This document shows positions 18,193-32,100 of a stretch of DNA of 64,000 nt, one piece after another; the first letter of the stretch is position 1, and each line of letters opens with the position of its first letter. The translations under genes and the position numbers were made by a program. The stretch spans positions 3,162,001 to 3,226,000 of the forward strand of contig NZ_CP061379.1 in NCBI RefSeq assembly GCF_015624505.1, written 5' to 3'. Origin of the DNA: Bradyrhizobium commune. Its GTDB lineage: Bacteria > Pseudomonadota > Alphaproteobacteria > Rhizobiales > Xanthobacteraceae. The notes under the pieces are model-generated. The model made no database searches, was not told where the DNA came from, and worked only from the letters and a program-made list of their open reading frames with translations.

Positions 18193-18837
18193 CTCGATTC
18201 CTCTCTGCCTTGCTCGTCGTTTGCGCTCGGACCATGTCTTACCCAGTCTAGACGCTGAGCATGAGTACAATTAAAGTGGCGACAAATCCGGGCGGGCTTT
18301 GTTAGCCGAAGAATATCTTTAGATGATGACCGCCATGGAAGTGGTAAAAAGTTCGAACTCAAGTAGAAATTATCGTACCTTATAGTTGCAAGCATTGAAG
18401 CAGCGATCCACGTGCGGGGGTGTAAGACGCGGTTCCATCGACGTGGCTACTCCAAGCTCGGCGCTATCTAAGTGGCCTACGTCACATTCACATTCGCGGC
18501 GCTGCATTAACTTGCTTCTGATGAACTTGCTTCTGATGCCGTTGAACTCCTCAAGCTTGTAAAATTGTTGACGCCGGCGTGCGCTTTGTGACTCAATTGC
18601 GTCTGTGCTTGGTTCTCTATTTTGCGAGGCCGATCGCTGACAGGCGCATCGTTCACCTCGATCAAGCAACTCAAGCAGCACTTTAGTGCCTCGTCGGAAT
18701 TTGCAACGAATGTGAAGGAGGGTTCGTCTGGACGAAATTGTGAGTCCAGCACTGCGCGTCAAAGGGCCACGCTTGGTGGCTTGTGATTTCTGGATACCAG
18801 TATGAGTTGTAACTTACTTGTTTTGTGATTGGTCGCC
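18193..18837. promoter_or_regulatory. Divergent control region between the pptH-like gene and PKS1
   Basis: About 640 bp that must hold promoters for the minus-strand pptH-PPTase pair and for the 36-kb PKS operon. It is noticeably more AT-rich than the PKS. It contains a 10-bp palindrome AGTTCGAACT at 18350-18359 and a perfect 15-bp tandem repeat at 18509-18538. No convincing gene, no KS/AT remnant and no regulator gene lies here. I could not name a reliable -35/-10 pair for PKS1. Confidence 0.5.
18509..18538. repeat. 15-bp perfect tandem repeat upstream of PKS1
   Basis: AACTTGCTTCTGATG occurs twice with no gap, 300 bp before PKS1. Direct repeats in such a position can be activator sites, but nothing else identifies a regulator. 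Confidence 0.7.
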
Positions 18838-20100
18838 ATGCAGCATCTCAGCTCAACGTATGACCTGTTAACCGGTTCGGCGTTGATCAGTTACCGACTG
18901 TCGCTGTCGGAGCACCCCTGGTTGGCGCATCACAAGGTTTTCGATCGCGTCGCCTCGGCTGGGACCGGGCTATTGGAATTGGCTCTGGCGGCAGGGCTCG
19001 CCCTGGACAGTCCGCGGGTGCTTGAGCTGACGCTGGTTGCTCCCCTGATGATTTCTTCCGCGAGTGGATCGCGGGTGAAGATACAGGTGCAGGCTGCCGA
19101 CGCACAGGGGCGTCGTACATTTTTCCTCCATAGTCTGGATGAGGCATCGCGCGCGCCATCAGGCGGCTGGATCCTCCATGCGACGGGCGTGTTGGCGGAA
19201 GCCGAGGCAGCCGACCAAGACGAAGCCGCTGTGCCGCTTCTCGATGCGTGGCCCCCGGAGGGAACGACACAACTGGACATCTCGAATCTCGGCGCTCGAT
19301 TAAGTGCACAGGGACTTGATTGCGGGCCGGCGTTGCAGGGACTGGCTGGGGCCTGGCGCCTCGGCGACACGATCTACGCGGAGGTGGCGCTGCCCGCCGG
19401 CACGATATCGGGTGCTGCGGAGTTCGGCATTCATCCCGCGCTTATTGATGCTGCCTTGCATGTATTTGCTGCGGAAGGTTTTGCCGCCGACGATGAAGGT
19501 GGCTTGCCGCTTCCGTTTTCGTGGTCGGATGTGACGCTGCACACACACGGGGTCCGCGAGTTGAAGGTACGTTTTGATCTGGGCACGTCTGAGAGCTCGG
19601 AGCAGAGGTCGGCCTCGATGGTGTTGTGGAATGGGAAAGGGCCGCCGGTCGCGACGGTGGGGCGTCTGACACTTCGTCGGGCTGCTGGCGAGCCATCGCT
19701 GGAGGATCAAGTCGAGCAAGCGGCGGCTCCAGAACTTTTGCATATGCGGGAAAGCCCGAAGCCTCGTCGTGTAGCGGCAGGTGGCGCCGCCGTATCAGCC
19801 CTGCGCCATCGCTTGAGCGAGCTGCCCGAAAATGAGCGTCTCGGGAGCCTTGTGGTATTGGTGCAGGAGGGTATTGCGTCGATTTTGGCCTTGCCCGGAG
19901 CGTCCTCTGTCCCTGCGGATGCGCCGCTGAAGGGGCTTGGCCTCGACTCGCTGATGGCGGTCGAGCTGCGTAACCGCCTGTCGGTGCGGGTAGGGATCAA
20001 GCTGCCGACGACGCTGGCGTTCGATTATCCGACTCCGGAGGCGATTGCGTCGCTGCTTTTGCGCGAGATCTTTCCGGATCTGCATGCAATCGCAAGCACT
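18838..20100 (+). other. PKS1 loading region: degenerate DH-like domain and ACP
   Basis: Residues ~15-300 align with PKS dehydratases (FGIHPALIDAALHVF retains the DxxxH aspartate), but the first active-site motif HxxxGxxxxP reads HKVFDRVASA. The His (codon 18931) is kept while Gly and Pro are replaced by Asp and Ala. An ACP follows with its phosphopantetheine serine at 19948-19950 (LGLDSL). There is no KS or AT before it, in any frame, back to the divergent gene. The didomain is therefore the probable starter-loading unit, with the DH fold serving as a structural or acceptor element; that role is inferred. Confidence 0.75.
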
Positions 20101-23100
20101 GCTCTCCAGCGGCCGCGCGCGAAGGACGAGCCGATTGCGATCGTGGCAATGTCGTGCCGTACGCCGGGGGACGTCAAGGATGCGGAGACTTATTGGACCC
20201 TGCTTGCGGAAGGGCGGGATGCGATCGGACCGTTTCCGGCGCGCTGGGATAGCCATGCGCTCTACGATCCGGATCCGGAGACGCGGGGCAAGAGCTACGC
20301 GCGAGAAGGCGGCTTCCTGCATGATGTCGATCAATTCGACGCGGGCTTTTTCGGGATTGCGCCACGCGAAGCGGTGTCGATGGATCCGCAGCAGCGATTG
20401 GTGCTGGAGGTCGTGTGGGAGGCGCTCGAGAAGGCCGGGCTTCAGCCGGAGGCGCTGAATGAATCGAGCACGGGCGTCTATCTCGGCTCGATGCGCAGCG
20501 ATTACAGGCAAAGCGGGATCTCTCTGGAGGCGATGGATGGCTACGTAGAAACAGGCCAGGCCAGCAGTGTGCTCTCCGGTCGTGTGTCTTATGCGCTGGG
20601 TCTGCAAGGCCCGGCGATGACGATCGATACGGCGTGCTCGTCATCGCTGTCGGCGCTGCATCTCGCCTGCACGGCGCTGCGGCAGGGCGAGTGCGATCTG
20701 GCACTGGCGGGCGGTGTGCAGGTGATGAGCACGCCGTCGGTGTTTGTGGAATTCAGCCGGCTGCGCGGCGTCGCGCCCGACGGCCGAAGCAAGAGCTTCT
20801 CCGACGGCGCTGACGGCGCCGGTTGGAGTGAAGGCTGCGGCGTGCTGGTGCTGAAGCGGCAGTCGGATGCGGAGCGGGATGGCGACGAGATTCTGGCGCT
20901 GATCCGGGGCTCTGCGGTGAACCAGGATGGTCGCAGCCAGGGTCTGACGGCACCCAATGGTCCGAGCCAGCAGCGCGTGATCCGTGCCGCCCTGTCGGCG
21001 AGTGGCGTCAGCCCCGACGAGATCGACGTTGTGGAAGCGCACGGCACCGGCACAAGTCTTGGCGATCCCATCGAGGCGGGCGCCCTGGCCGCGGTGTTCG
21101 GGCCGACCCGGCGCGAAGATCGCCCGCTGTGGCTGGGCTCGTCAAAGTCGAACCTCGGGCACACCCAGGCGGCCGCCGGCGTTCTCGGCGTGATGAAGAT
21201 GGTGCTGGCGCTCCGGCACGAGGTCTTGCCGAAGACGCTGCATGCGGAGCATCCAAGCAGCCAGATCGAGTGGGACGGCAGCGGGCTGTCGCTGCTGCAG
21301 GAAGCACGGGCGTGGCCGCGGGAGCCTTCGCATGTGCGCCGTGCCGGCGTGTCCTCGTTCGGCATCAGCGGGACCAATGCGCATGTCGTGATCGAGGAGG
21401 CGCCGGCGCGGTCGTCTGCTGCTGTCAGCAGTGAGATCAACGGCACGGAAGCATCGTCGCAGGCCGTGATCCCGCTGCTGGTGTCGGGCCGTGACGAGGC
21501 CGCGCTGCGGGCGCAGGCGGGCCGGTATGGCGAATGGCTGTCGCAGCATCCGGACGCGGACTGGGGCTCCGTGGTGGCGACGGCTGCATTGCACCGGACG
21601 CATTTTGGCGCGCGGGCCGCGGTCTCGGTGCGCGATGCGGCGGAGGCGATAGAGGCGTTGCGATCGCTGGCCGAGGGCCGCCCGCATGCGGCGGTGTCGG
21701 TCGGCGAGGTGCGCGACCGCGGCCGTGTGGTGTTCGTATTCCCTGGACAGGGCAGCCAGTGGCCAACGATGGGCCGGGCCCTGCTGGCGGAGTCGGCGGT
21801 GTTTGCGCAAGCGATTGCGGCCTGTGAAACGGCGCTGTCGAGATACACGGACTGGTCGCTAACCTCTGTGCTTCGTGGCGATGAGGATCTCGAACCCTCC
21901 CTGCTGGAGCGGGTGGACGTGATCCAGCCGGCGCTGTTTGCGATGAATGTTGGCCTTGCCGCCGTGTGGCGCAGTCTCGGGCTGGTGCCCTCGGCGGTGG
22001 TGGGCCACAGCCAGGGCGAGATCGCAGCCGCCGTGGTGGCTGGCATCCTCTCGCTCGAGGACGGCGCCCGGGTCGTGGCGCTGCGCAGCCAGCTGTTGCG
22101 CCGTCTGACCGGGCACGGCGCGATGGCGGTGACGGAGCTTGCGGCCTCGCTCGTGGAAGAGCGGCTGAAAGCGGCGGAATGGTCCGGTCTGTCGGTCGCG
22201 GTGGTCAACACGCCGGGCTCGACGGTCGTCTCGGGGCCGACTGAAGCGATCGAGCGCTGGGTCGGCTGCCTTGGCCAGGAAGGGGTGTTCTGCCGGCAGG
22301 TCAATGTGGACTACGCCTCGCACAGCGCGGAGATGGACCCGATCCTGCCGGAGCTGGAACGCTTGCTGTCGGACCTTAAGCCACAGTCAGGTCAGGTGGC
22401 GATGATCTCGACGGTGACGGGATCGCGTTGTGAAGGAGTATCGCTGGACGGGGCCTATTGGTGCCGGAACCTGCGGCAGACGGTGCGGCTCGACCTTGCA
22501 CTGGCCGAGCTGATCGGTCACGGGCATGGCGTGTTCGTGGAAGCGAGCGCGCATCCGGTGCTGGCAATGCCGCTGTCTGCGGCAAGCGGCGAGCATGGCG
22601 TGGTGGCGGGATCGCTGCGCCGCGATGGCGGAGGGATGTCGGAGCTTTTGCGCAATCTCGGCACGCTGCATGTGCACGGCGTTGGCGTCGACTGGAAGGC
22701 CGTTGGCAATCTCGCCAAGCAGCCTGTTGCCTCGCTTCCGACCTACGCATTCCAGCGGCAGCGTTACTGGCTTGAGGCGGAGAAGGCGGGCGGTGATGTC
22801 GCGACGATGGGCCTGTCGGAAGCCGCGCATCCGCTGCTGGGAGCTGCGACGCCGCTGGCGGAGAGCGACGGCTTCCTGCTGACGGGGCGGCTGTCGTTGT
22901 CGGACGCGGGCTGGCTGGGCGACCACAAGGTGTTCGGGACGGTGCTGCTGCCGGGGACCGGGCTGTTGGAGCTCGGCTTTGCGGCGGCGCGTGCGGTGGG
23001 CGCCACGAGCGTGTCGCAGCTGACGCTGCTGGCGCCGCTGGTGCTGCCGGCGGAGGGCGGGGTGCGGCTTCAGGTCCAGGTCGATGGTGCCGAGGCGGGC

Positions 23101-26100
23101 GCCGGCGGCCGGGCCTTGAGCATCTACAGCCGTGCGGAAGATGCGGCCGAGGGCGGATCGTGGACACTGCATGCGCAGGGCATGCTGGGCGAGGCGGCAG
23201 CGGAAGACGCGGTGCAGGACGCTGCAGCGGAGAGCGGGCTTGAAGAGAGCGGGCTCGAGGTGTGGCCGCCCGTCGGTGGCGAGCCGATCGATTTGAGCGG
23301 TCATTATGCGCGGATGCAGGCCCGCGGCTACGGCTACGGGCCGCTGTTCCAGGGGCTGGTTGAGGCCTGGCGTGTTGGGGACGCCGTAGTTGGGCGGGCG
23401 GTGCTGCCCGATGCGCTGTCGGACTCGGCGGAGAGTTACGGGCTGCATCCGGCGCTGCTGGATGCGGCGCTGCATGTGCTGAGCTTTGATCCTGTTGCGG
23501 GCAGCGATCTCGATGGCGGAGCGGATGCGCCGCTGCTGCTGCCGTTCGAATGGTCCGAGGTGTCGCTGGCCGCGACGGGGGCGCGTGAGCTGCGGGTGCG
23601 CGCCTCGGTCGAGCGCGGTGGCGAGGGCGAGGCGCTGGCGCATCTGCAGCTTGCGGATGGTCACGGCCGTGTTGTGGCCCATGTCGGGGGCTTGCGGCTG
23701 AAGCAGGCAAGCGAGGCACAGATCCGTGAGGCTTCGCGCAGCGAGGCGCAGCATCTGTATCGGCTGGAGTGGCGTGCGGTGGCGCTGGGCGAGGCCAGCT
23801 CCGAAGCCCCGCTGATGGTGGGCGGCGACGGCAGGCTGGCGGCGGCTCTCGGGCTTGATCATGCCGAGAGCATTGCAGCTGTTGTTGCGCGGCTCGACGC
23901 GGGTGCATCAGTCCCGGCTCAGATCGTGTTCGACCATTTGTCCGATCCGGCTGAACCTGATGGCCCCGTGCTTGCGGCAACGCATGCGACGGCGGAACGC
24001 GGGTTGGCCGAGCTTCAGGGGCTTCTTGGCGAGGCGCGCCTGAACGAGACGGATGTCGCGTGGCTGACGCGGGGCGCGGTGGCGACGGGTCCGGATGAAG
24101 GTGCCGGCGGACTGACGCGGGCGCCACTGTGGGGCCTGGTGCGCAGCGCGCGGGCGGAACATCCGGACCGGCGGTTGCAGCTCGTTGACATCGATGCGGT
24201 CCTCGCGGATGCGTCGTTGCTGGCGAAGCTGACGTCGACGACGTCCGAGCCCGAGCTGGCGCTGCGGCATGGTGCGGTGCTGGCGCCGCGGCTGCTGCGG
24301 GCTGGAGCGGGCGGGAGTGTCCTTCAGGCGCCGGCAACAGCGCCGGATTACCGCGTTGCGGTCACCGCTGCCGGCCGGCTCGACGGCGTCAGCCTGGTGG
24401 CGGCAGGCGAGCTGTCGGAGCCGTTGGCATCAGGTGAGGTCCGGGTCGGCGTGCGTGCGGCCGGCATGAACTTCCGCGACGTGCTGATCACGCTGGGACA
24501 GATTGCATCCCCCGGCATCGGGTTCGAGTTTGCCGGCGTGGTGGAGGCGGTCGGCGCGGAGGTGACGTCGGTTGCGGTCGGCGACCGGGTGTTCGGCTGT
24601 GGGCGCGGCTGCTTTGGCACCCGCGCGGTGACGCCGGCGCAGCAGCTTGCGACGATCCCTGAAGGGATGTCGTTCGCGGCGGCGGCGACGATCCCGCTGG
24701 CCTATCTGACGGCGCTGTATGCGCTGCAGGAGCTTGGGCATATCAGGTCCGGAGACCGCGTCCTGGTGCACGCAGCAGCCGGTGGCGTCGGGATGGCCGC
24801 GGTGCAGCTGTGCCGGCATTTTGGCGCGGAGGTGTACGGCACGGCGAGCCCCGCCAAATGGCCGGTGCTGGAAGGAATCGGACTGGACGGACGGCATATC
24901 GCCAACTCCCGCGACCTCAGCTTCGAGACGCAGTTTTTGTCGGCGACGAACGGCGAGGGTGTCGACATCGTGCTCAACGCGCTGACGGGCGAGTTCGTCG
25001 ATGCCTCGCTGCGGCTGCTGCCGCGGGGCGGCCGCTTCCTGGAGATGGGGATCGCGGACGGGCGTGACGCGGATGCGATCGCGGCAAAATATCCTGGCGT
25101 GAGCTACCACGCGTTCGTGCTGCCTTCGGAGCGGATGCCGGCGCTGTTGCAGCAGCTGATGGGCCTGTTCGCGGCAGGCGTGCTAAAACCGTTGCCGTAC
25201 GTGGCCTACGATGTGCGGCAGATGCCGGCGGCGCTGCGGCAGATGGCGCAGGGCCGCCACATCGGCAAGCAGGTGGTGCAGCTGCCGCGGCGTCTTGAAG
25301 CGGACGGCACCGTGCTGATCACGGGCGGTGCGGGCGAGCTCGGCCGTGAGGTCGCGCGGCATCTGGTTGCGGATCACGGTGTGCGTCATCTCTTGCTGAC
25401 GTCGCGCCGCGGCATGGCCGCGCCGGGTGCATCTGAACTTATTACCGAGCTACAGGCGCTGGGCGCGCAGACGGTCGAGCTGGTGAGCTGCGACGTCGCG
25501 AACCGTGATGCTGTCAGTGCCATATTGAACACCATCGCGCCGGAACGTCCGCTGACGGGGGTGTTCCATCTGGCGGCGACGCTGGACGACGGCATCGTGC
25601 CGGCGCTGACCGTGGAGCGTCTGGAGCGGGTCTTGCGGCCCAAGCTCGATGGCGCCTGGCATCTGCACGAGCTGACGGCGGACCAGGATCTTGCGGCGTT
25701 CGTGCTGTTCTCGTCGGTTGCAGCGCTCGGCAGTCCGGGCCAGGCGAACTACGCGGCGGCGAACGTGTTTTTGGACGCGCTTGCGGCGGAGCGTCGGCAT
25801 CGCGGCCTTGCCGGGCAGAGCCTGCTGTGGGGCCTGTGGGAGCAGCGCGGGGTCGGCATGACGGCGCATCTGGGCCGGGCCGAGCTGTTGCGGATGCGCC
25901 GGCAGGGCGTGCAGGCGCTGTCGCTGGAGCTCGGGCTCAAGCTTCTGGATGCGGCACAGGCGCAGCCCGAGGCGATGCTGGTCCCGATCCATCTGGATGT
26001 CGGCGCGATGCAGCGCCAGTTCGGCGAGGAGGTGCCGGCGCTGTATCGCGGCCTGGTACGCACTGGCTTGCGGCGGGCCTCAGTGGCATCGAGCGGCGAC

Positions 26101-29100
26101 ACCAACAGTCTGCGGTCGCGGCTGGCCTCGCTTGCGGGCGAAGCGGAGCGGCTGGCGGCGCTGGTGGAGCTGGCGCAGGAGGAGATCGCGGCGGTGCTGG
26201 CGCTGCCGGGCGCCGCCTCGGTGCCGGCGGACCAGCCGCTGAAGGAGCTCGGGCTCGACTCGCTGATGGCGGTCGAGCTGCGCAACCGCCTGTCGGGCCG
26301 GGTCGGCACCAAGCTGCCGGCCACGATCGCCTTCGACTATCCGACCGCACGGACGATGGCCCGCCTCCTGCTCGAGAAGCTCGAGCTCGGTCGTGCGCCT
26401 GCTCGACAGGAGCCGCGGCGGGCGATCAGTGCATCGGCGACGTCGGAGTCGATCGCGATTGTCGGGATGAGCTGCCGCACACCTGGAGGTCCCGCGAGCC
26501 CGGAGAGCTATTGGGCCTTGCTGGAGCGCGGTGGCGACGGCGTGGGCCCGCTGCCGGGCCGCTGGAGCCGTGATCTGCTGCGGCGCCTGGACGAGATCAC
26601 GGGCGGACTGTCGCAGGAGGGTGGCTTTATCGACTCCGTCGAGGACTTCGACGCCGGCTTCTTCGGCATCTCGCCGCGCGAGGCGGTGGAGATGGATCCG
26701 CAGCAGCGCCTGATCCTGGAGGCGGTGTGGGAGGCGCTGGAGCGCGCGGGGATCCGACCCGAGGGTCTGGGAGAGAGCCGGACCGGCGTCTATCTGGGCT
26801 CGATGGCTGGCGACTACGGCACGCGCTCGCTCGAGGCGGCGACGATGTGGACGTCGACGGGCACGCTGTCGAGCGTGCTGGCGGGCCGTGTCTCCTATGT
26901 GCTGGGGCTCGAGGGTCCGGCGATGACGGTGGATACGGCCTGCTCGTCGTCGCTGACGGCGCTGCACCTGGCGAGCACGGCGCTGCGTCAGGGTGAGTGC
27001 GACCTCGCACTGGCGGGCGGCGTGACCGTGATGTCGACGCCCTCGACGTTTGTGGCACTGGGTCCTGACAACGGGATGGCGCCGGATGGTCGCTGCAAGG
27101 CATTCTCGGCAACCGCCAATGGTGCGGGCTGGAGCGAGGGCTGCGGTGTGCTGGTGCTCAAGCGCCAGTCGGATGCGGAACGGGATGGCGACGAGATTCT
27201 GGCGCTGATCCGGGGCTCTGCGGTGAACCAGGACGGCCGCAGCCAGGGTCTGACGGCGCCCAACGGCCCGAGCCAGCAGCGCGTGATCCGTGCGGCGCTG
27301 TCGGCGAGCGGGGTGAGCCCCGACGAGATCGACGTGGTCGAGGCGCACGGCACCGGAACCAGCCTTGGCGATCCCATCGAGGCCGGCGCCCTGGCCGCGG
27401 TGTTCGGGCCGACGCGGCGCGAAGACCGTCCGCTGTGGCTGGGCTCGTCGAAGTCGAACCTCGGCCACACCCAGGCTGCGGCCGGCGTCCTCGGCGTGAT
27501 GAAGATGGTGCTGGCGCTCCGGCACGAGGTCTTGCCGAAGACGCTGCATGCGGAGCATCCAAGCAGCCAGATCGAGTGGGACGGCAGCGGGCTGTCGCTG
27601 CTGCAGCAAGCACGGGCGTGGCCGCGCGAGCCTTCGCATGTGCGTCGTGCCGGCGTGTCCTCGTTCGGCATCAGCGGGACCAATGCGCATGTGGTGATCG
27701 AGGAGGCGCCGGCGCGCGCCACAGCTCGTGGCACGGATACAAAAAATACAGACGATGCGTCATCGCCGTTGATCCCGCTGCTGGTGTCGGGCCGTGACGA
27801 GGCCGCGCTGCGGGCGCAGGCGGGCCGGTATGGCGAATGGCTGTCGCAGCATCCGGACGTGGATTGGTCTTCCGTGGTGGCGACGGCTGCATTGCACCGG
27901 ACGCAGTTCGCCGTACGTGCCGCGGTGTCAGTACGCGATGCGGCGGAGGCGATAGAGGCGTTGCGATCGCTGGCCGAGGGTCGCCCGCATGCGGCGGTGT
28001 CGGTTGGCGAGGCCAGGGGCGAGGCCGGCAAGCTGGCGTTCCTGTTCACGGGCCAGGGCGCGCAGCAGATCGGCATGGGCCGGGCGCTGCTGGAGACGTG
28101 CCCGGCGTTCCGCGCCACGTTCGAGGAGGCCTGCGGCCATTTTGACGAACTGCTGGATCTGCCGCTGCGCAGCGTCATGTTTGCAGAGGAAGGCTCGGAG
28201 GCGGCGTCGAAGCTCGACGAGACCGCCTACGCACAGCCGGCGCTGTTTGCGGTCGAGGTGGCGCTGTTCCGCCAGCTGGAGCAGTGGGGTATCGCGCCCG
28301 ACATCCTGCTCGGCCACTCCATCGGCGAGCTCAGTGCCGCACATGTTGCGGGCGTGTGGTCGCTCAGGGATGCCTGCCGTGTGGTGGCCGCGCGCGGCCG
28401 CCTGATGCAGGCGCAACCCGCCGGCGGCGCCATGGTGGCGATCGAGGCAGGTGAAGCGGAGGTGCTGCCACTGCTTTCTGAAGGCGTCGAGATCGCCGGG
28501 TTGAACGGGCCGCGTTCGACGGTGATCTCCGGCGATGAAGCCGCCGTGCTGGCGCTGGCGGAAGCGTTCAAAAGCAAGGGTCGCAGGACCTCTCGTCTGC
28601 AGGTGAGCCACGCGTTCCATTCCAGGCGAATGGAGCCGATGCTGGAGGCGTTCGGCCAGGTGCTGGCGTCAGTCTCCTTCGGCACGCCGCGGCTGCCGGT
28701 CGTGAGCAACGTGACGGGCCGTCTGGCGACCAAGGAGGAGCTGTGCAGCGCGGCGTACTGGGTGCGTCAGGTGCGCAGTCCGGTGCGGTTCCTCGACGGC
28801 GTGCATGTGCTGGAAGCCGACGGCGTGCGGGCAAGTCTCGAGCTTGGTCCGGACGGCATCCTGACCGGACTAGCAGCGGGATGCTTGTCGGAAGGCTCAC
28901 CGATGCAGGTGATTGCCGCACAACGCCGCGGCCGCGATGGCGGCGAGGCGCTGCTGGCGGCACTCGGCACGCTTCACGTTCACGGCCTTGGCGTCGACTG
29001 GGCGAAGGCGCTTGGATCGAGCGCAAAGACATCGGTTGCCTCGCTTCCGACCTACGCATTCCAGCGGCAGCGTTACTGGCTGGAGGCGGAGAAGGCGGGC

Positions 29101-32100
29101 GGTGATGTCGCGACGATGGGCCTGTCGGAAGCCGCGCATCCGCTGCTGGGAGCTGCGACGCCGCTGGCGGAGAGCGACGGCTTCCTGCTGACGGGGCGGC
29201 TGTCGTTGTCGGACGCGGGCTGGCTCGGCGACCACAAGGTGTTCGGGACGGTGCTGCTGCCGGGGACCGGGCTGTTGGAGCTCGGCTTTGCGGCGGCGCG
29301 TGCGGTGGGCGCCACGAGCGTGTCGCAGCTGACGCTGCTGGCGCCGCTGGTGCTGCCGGCGGAGGGCGGGGTGCGGCTTCAGGTCCAGGTCGATGGTGCC
29401 GAGGCGGGCGCCGGCGGCCGGGCCTTGAGCATCTACAGCCGTGCGGAAGATGCGGCCGAGGGCGGATCGTGGACACTGCATGCGCAGGGCATGCTGGGCG
29501 AGGCGGCAGCGGAAGACGCGGTGCAGGACGCTGCAGCGGAGAGCGGGCTTGAAGAGAGCGGGCTCGAGGTGTGGCCGCCCGTCGGTGGCGAGCCGATCGA
29601 TTTGAGCGGTCATTATGCGCGGATGCAGGCCCGCGGCTACGGCTACGGGCCGCTGTTCCAGGGGCTGGTTGAGGCCTGGCGTGTTGGGGACGCCGTAGTT
29701 GGGCGGGCGGTGCTGCCCGATGCGCTGTCGGACTCGGCGGAGAGTTACGGGCTGCATCCGGCGCTGCTGGATGCGGCGCTGCATGTGCTGAGCTTTGATC
29801 CTGTTGCGGGCAGCGATCTCGATGGCGGAGCGGATGCGCCGCTGCTGCTGCCGTTCGAATGGTCCGAGGTGTCGCTGGCCGCGACGGGGGCGCGTGAGCT
29901 GCGGGTGCGCGCCTCGGTCGAGCGCGGTGGCGAGGGCGAGGCGCTGGCGCATCTGCAGCTTGCGGATGGTCACGGCCGTGTTGTGGCCCATGTCGGGGGC
30001 TTGCGGCTGAAGCAGGCAAGCGAGGCACAGATCCGTGAGGCTTCGCGCAGCGAGGCGCAGCATCTGTATCGGCTGGAGTGGCGTGCGGTGGCGCTGGGCG
30101 AGGCCAGCTCCGAAGCCCCGCTGATGGTGGGCGGCGACGGCAGGCTGGCGGCGGCTCTCGGGCTTGATCATGCCGAGAGCATTGCAGCTGTTGTTGCGCG
30201 GCTCGACGCGGGTGCATCAGTCCCGGCTCAGATCGTGTTCGACCATTTGTCCGATCCGGCTGAACCTGATGGCCCCGTGCTTGCGGCAACGCATGCGACG
30301 GCGGAACGCGGGTTGGCCGAGCTTCAGGGGCTTCTTGGCGAGGCGCGCCTGAACGAGACGGATGTCGCGTGGCTGACGCGGGGCGCGGTGGCGACGGGTC
30401 CGGATGAAGGTGCCGGCGGACTGACGCGGGCGCCACTGTGGGGCCTGGTGCGCAGCGCGCGGGCGGAACATCCGGACCGGCGGTTGCAGCTCGTTGACAT
30501 CGATGCGGTCCTCGCGGATGCGTCGTTGCTGGCGAAGCTGACGTCGACGACGTCCGAGCCCGAGCTGGCGCTGCGGCATGGTGCGGTGCTGGCGCCGCGG
30601 CTGCTGCGGGCTGGAGCGGGCGGGAGTGTCCTTCAGGCGCCGGCAACAGCGCCGGATTACCGCGTTGCGGTCACCGCTGCCGGCCGGCTCGACGGCGTCA
30701 GCCTGGTGGCGGCAGGCGAGCTGTCGGAGCCGTTGGCATCAGGTGAGGTCCGGGTCGGCGTGCGTGCGGCCGGCATGAACTTCCGCGACGTGCTGATCAC
30801 GCTGGGACAGATTGCATCCCCCGGCATCGGGTTCGAGTTTGCCGGCGTGGTGGAGGCGGTCGGCGCGGAGGTGACGTCGGTTGCGGTCGGCGACCGGGTG
30901 TTCGGCTGTGGGCGCGGCTGCTTTGGCACCCGCGCGGTGACGCCGGCGCAGCAGCTTGCGACGATCCCTGAAGGGATGTCGTTCGCGGCGGCGGCGACGA
31001 TCCCGCTGGCCTATCTGACGGCGCTGTATGCGCTGCAGGAGCTTGGGCATATCAGGTCCGGAGACCGCGTCCTGGTGCACGCAGCAGCCGGTGGCGTCGG
31101 GATGGCCGCGGTGCAGCTGTGCCGGCATTTTGGCGCGGAGGTGTACGGCACGGCGAGCCCCGCCAAATGGCCGGTGCTGGAAGGAATCGGACTGGACGGA
31201 CGGCATATCGCCAACTCCCGCGACCTCAGCTTCGAGACGCAGTTTTTGTCGGCGACGAACGGCGAGGGTGTCGACATCGTGCTCAACGCGCTGACGGGCG
31301 AGTTCGTCGATGCCTCGCTGCGGCTGCTGCCGCGGGGCGGCCGCTTCCTGGAGATGGGGATCGCGGACGGGCGTGACGCGGATGCGATCGCGGCAAAATA
31401 TCCTGGCGTGAGCTACCACGCGTTCGTGCTGCCTTCGGAGCGGATGCCGGCGCTGTTGCAGCAGCTGATGGGCCTGTTCGCGGCAGGCGTGCTAAAACCG
31501 TTGCCGTACGTGGCCTACGATGTGCGGCAGATGCCGGCGGCGCTGCGGCAGATGGCGCAGGGCCGCCACATCGGCAAGCAGGTGGTGCAGCTGCCGCGGC
31601 GTCTTGAAGCGGACGGCACCGTGCTGATCACGGGCGGTGCGGGCGAGCTCGGCCGTGAGGTCGCGCGGCATCTGGTTGCGGATCACGGTGTGCGTCATCT
31701 CTTGCTGACGTCGCGCCGCGGCATGGCCGCGCCGGGTGCATCTGAACTTATTACCGAGCTACAGGCGCTGGGCGCGCAGACGGTCGAGCTGGTGAGCTGC
31801 GACGTCGCGAACCGTGATGCTGTCAGTGCCATATTGAACACCATCGCGCCGGAACGTCCGCTGACGGGGGTGTTCCATCTGGCGGCGACGCTGGACGACG
31901 GCATCGTGCCGGCGCTGACCGTGGAGCGTCTGGAGCGGGTCTTGCGGCCCAAGCTCGATGGCGCCTGGCATCTGCACGAGCTGACGGCGGACCAGGATCT
32001 TGCGGCGTTCGTGCTGTTCTCGTCGGTTGCAGCGCTCGGCAGTCCGGGCCAGGCGAACTACGCGGCGGCGAACGTGTTTTTGGACGCGCTTGCGGCGGAG

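Noticed and set aside
18838..19760. Frameshift or assembly error hiding a KS-AT in front of the first DH domain
   Set aside because: No KS or AT motif occurs in any frame of the 640 bp upstream, which ends at a well-formed divergent gene. Only resequencing could reopen this.
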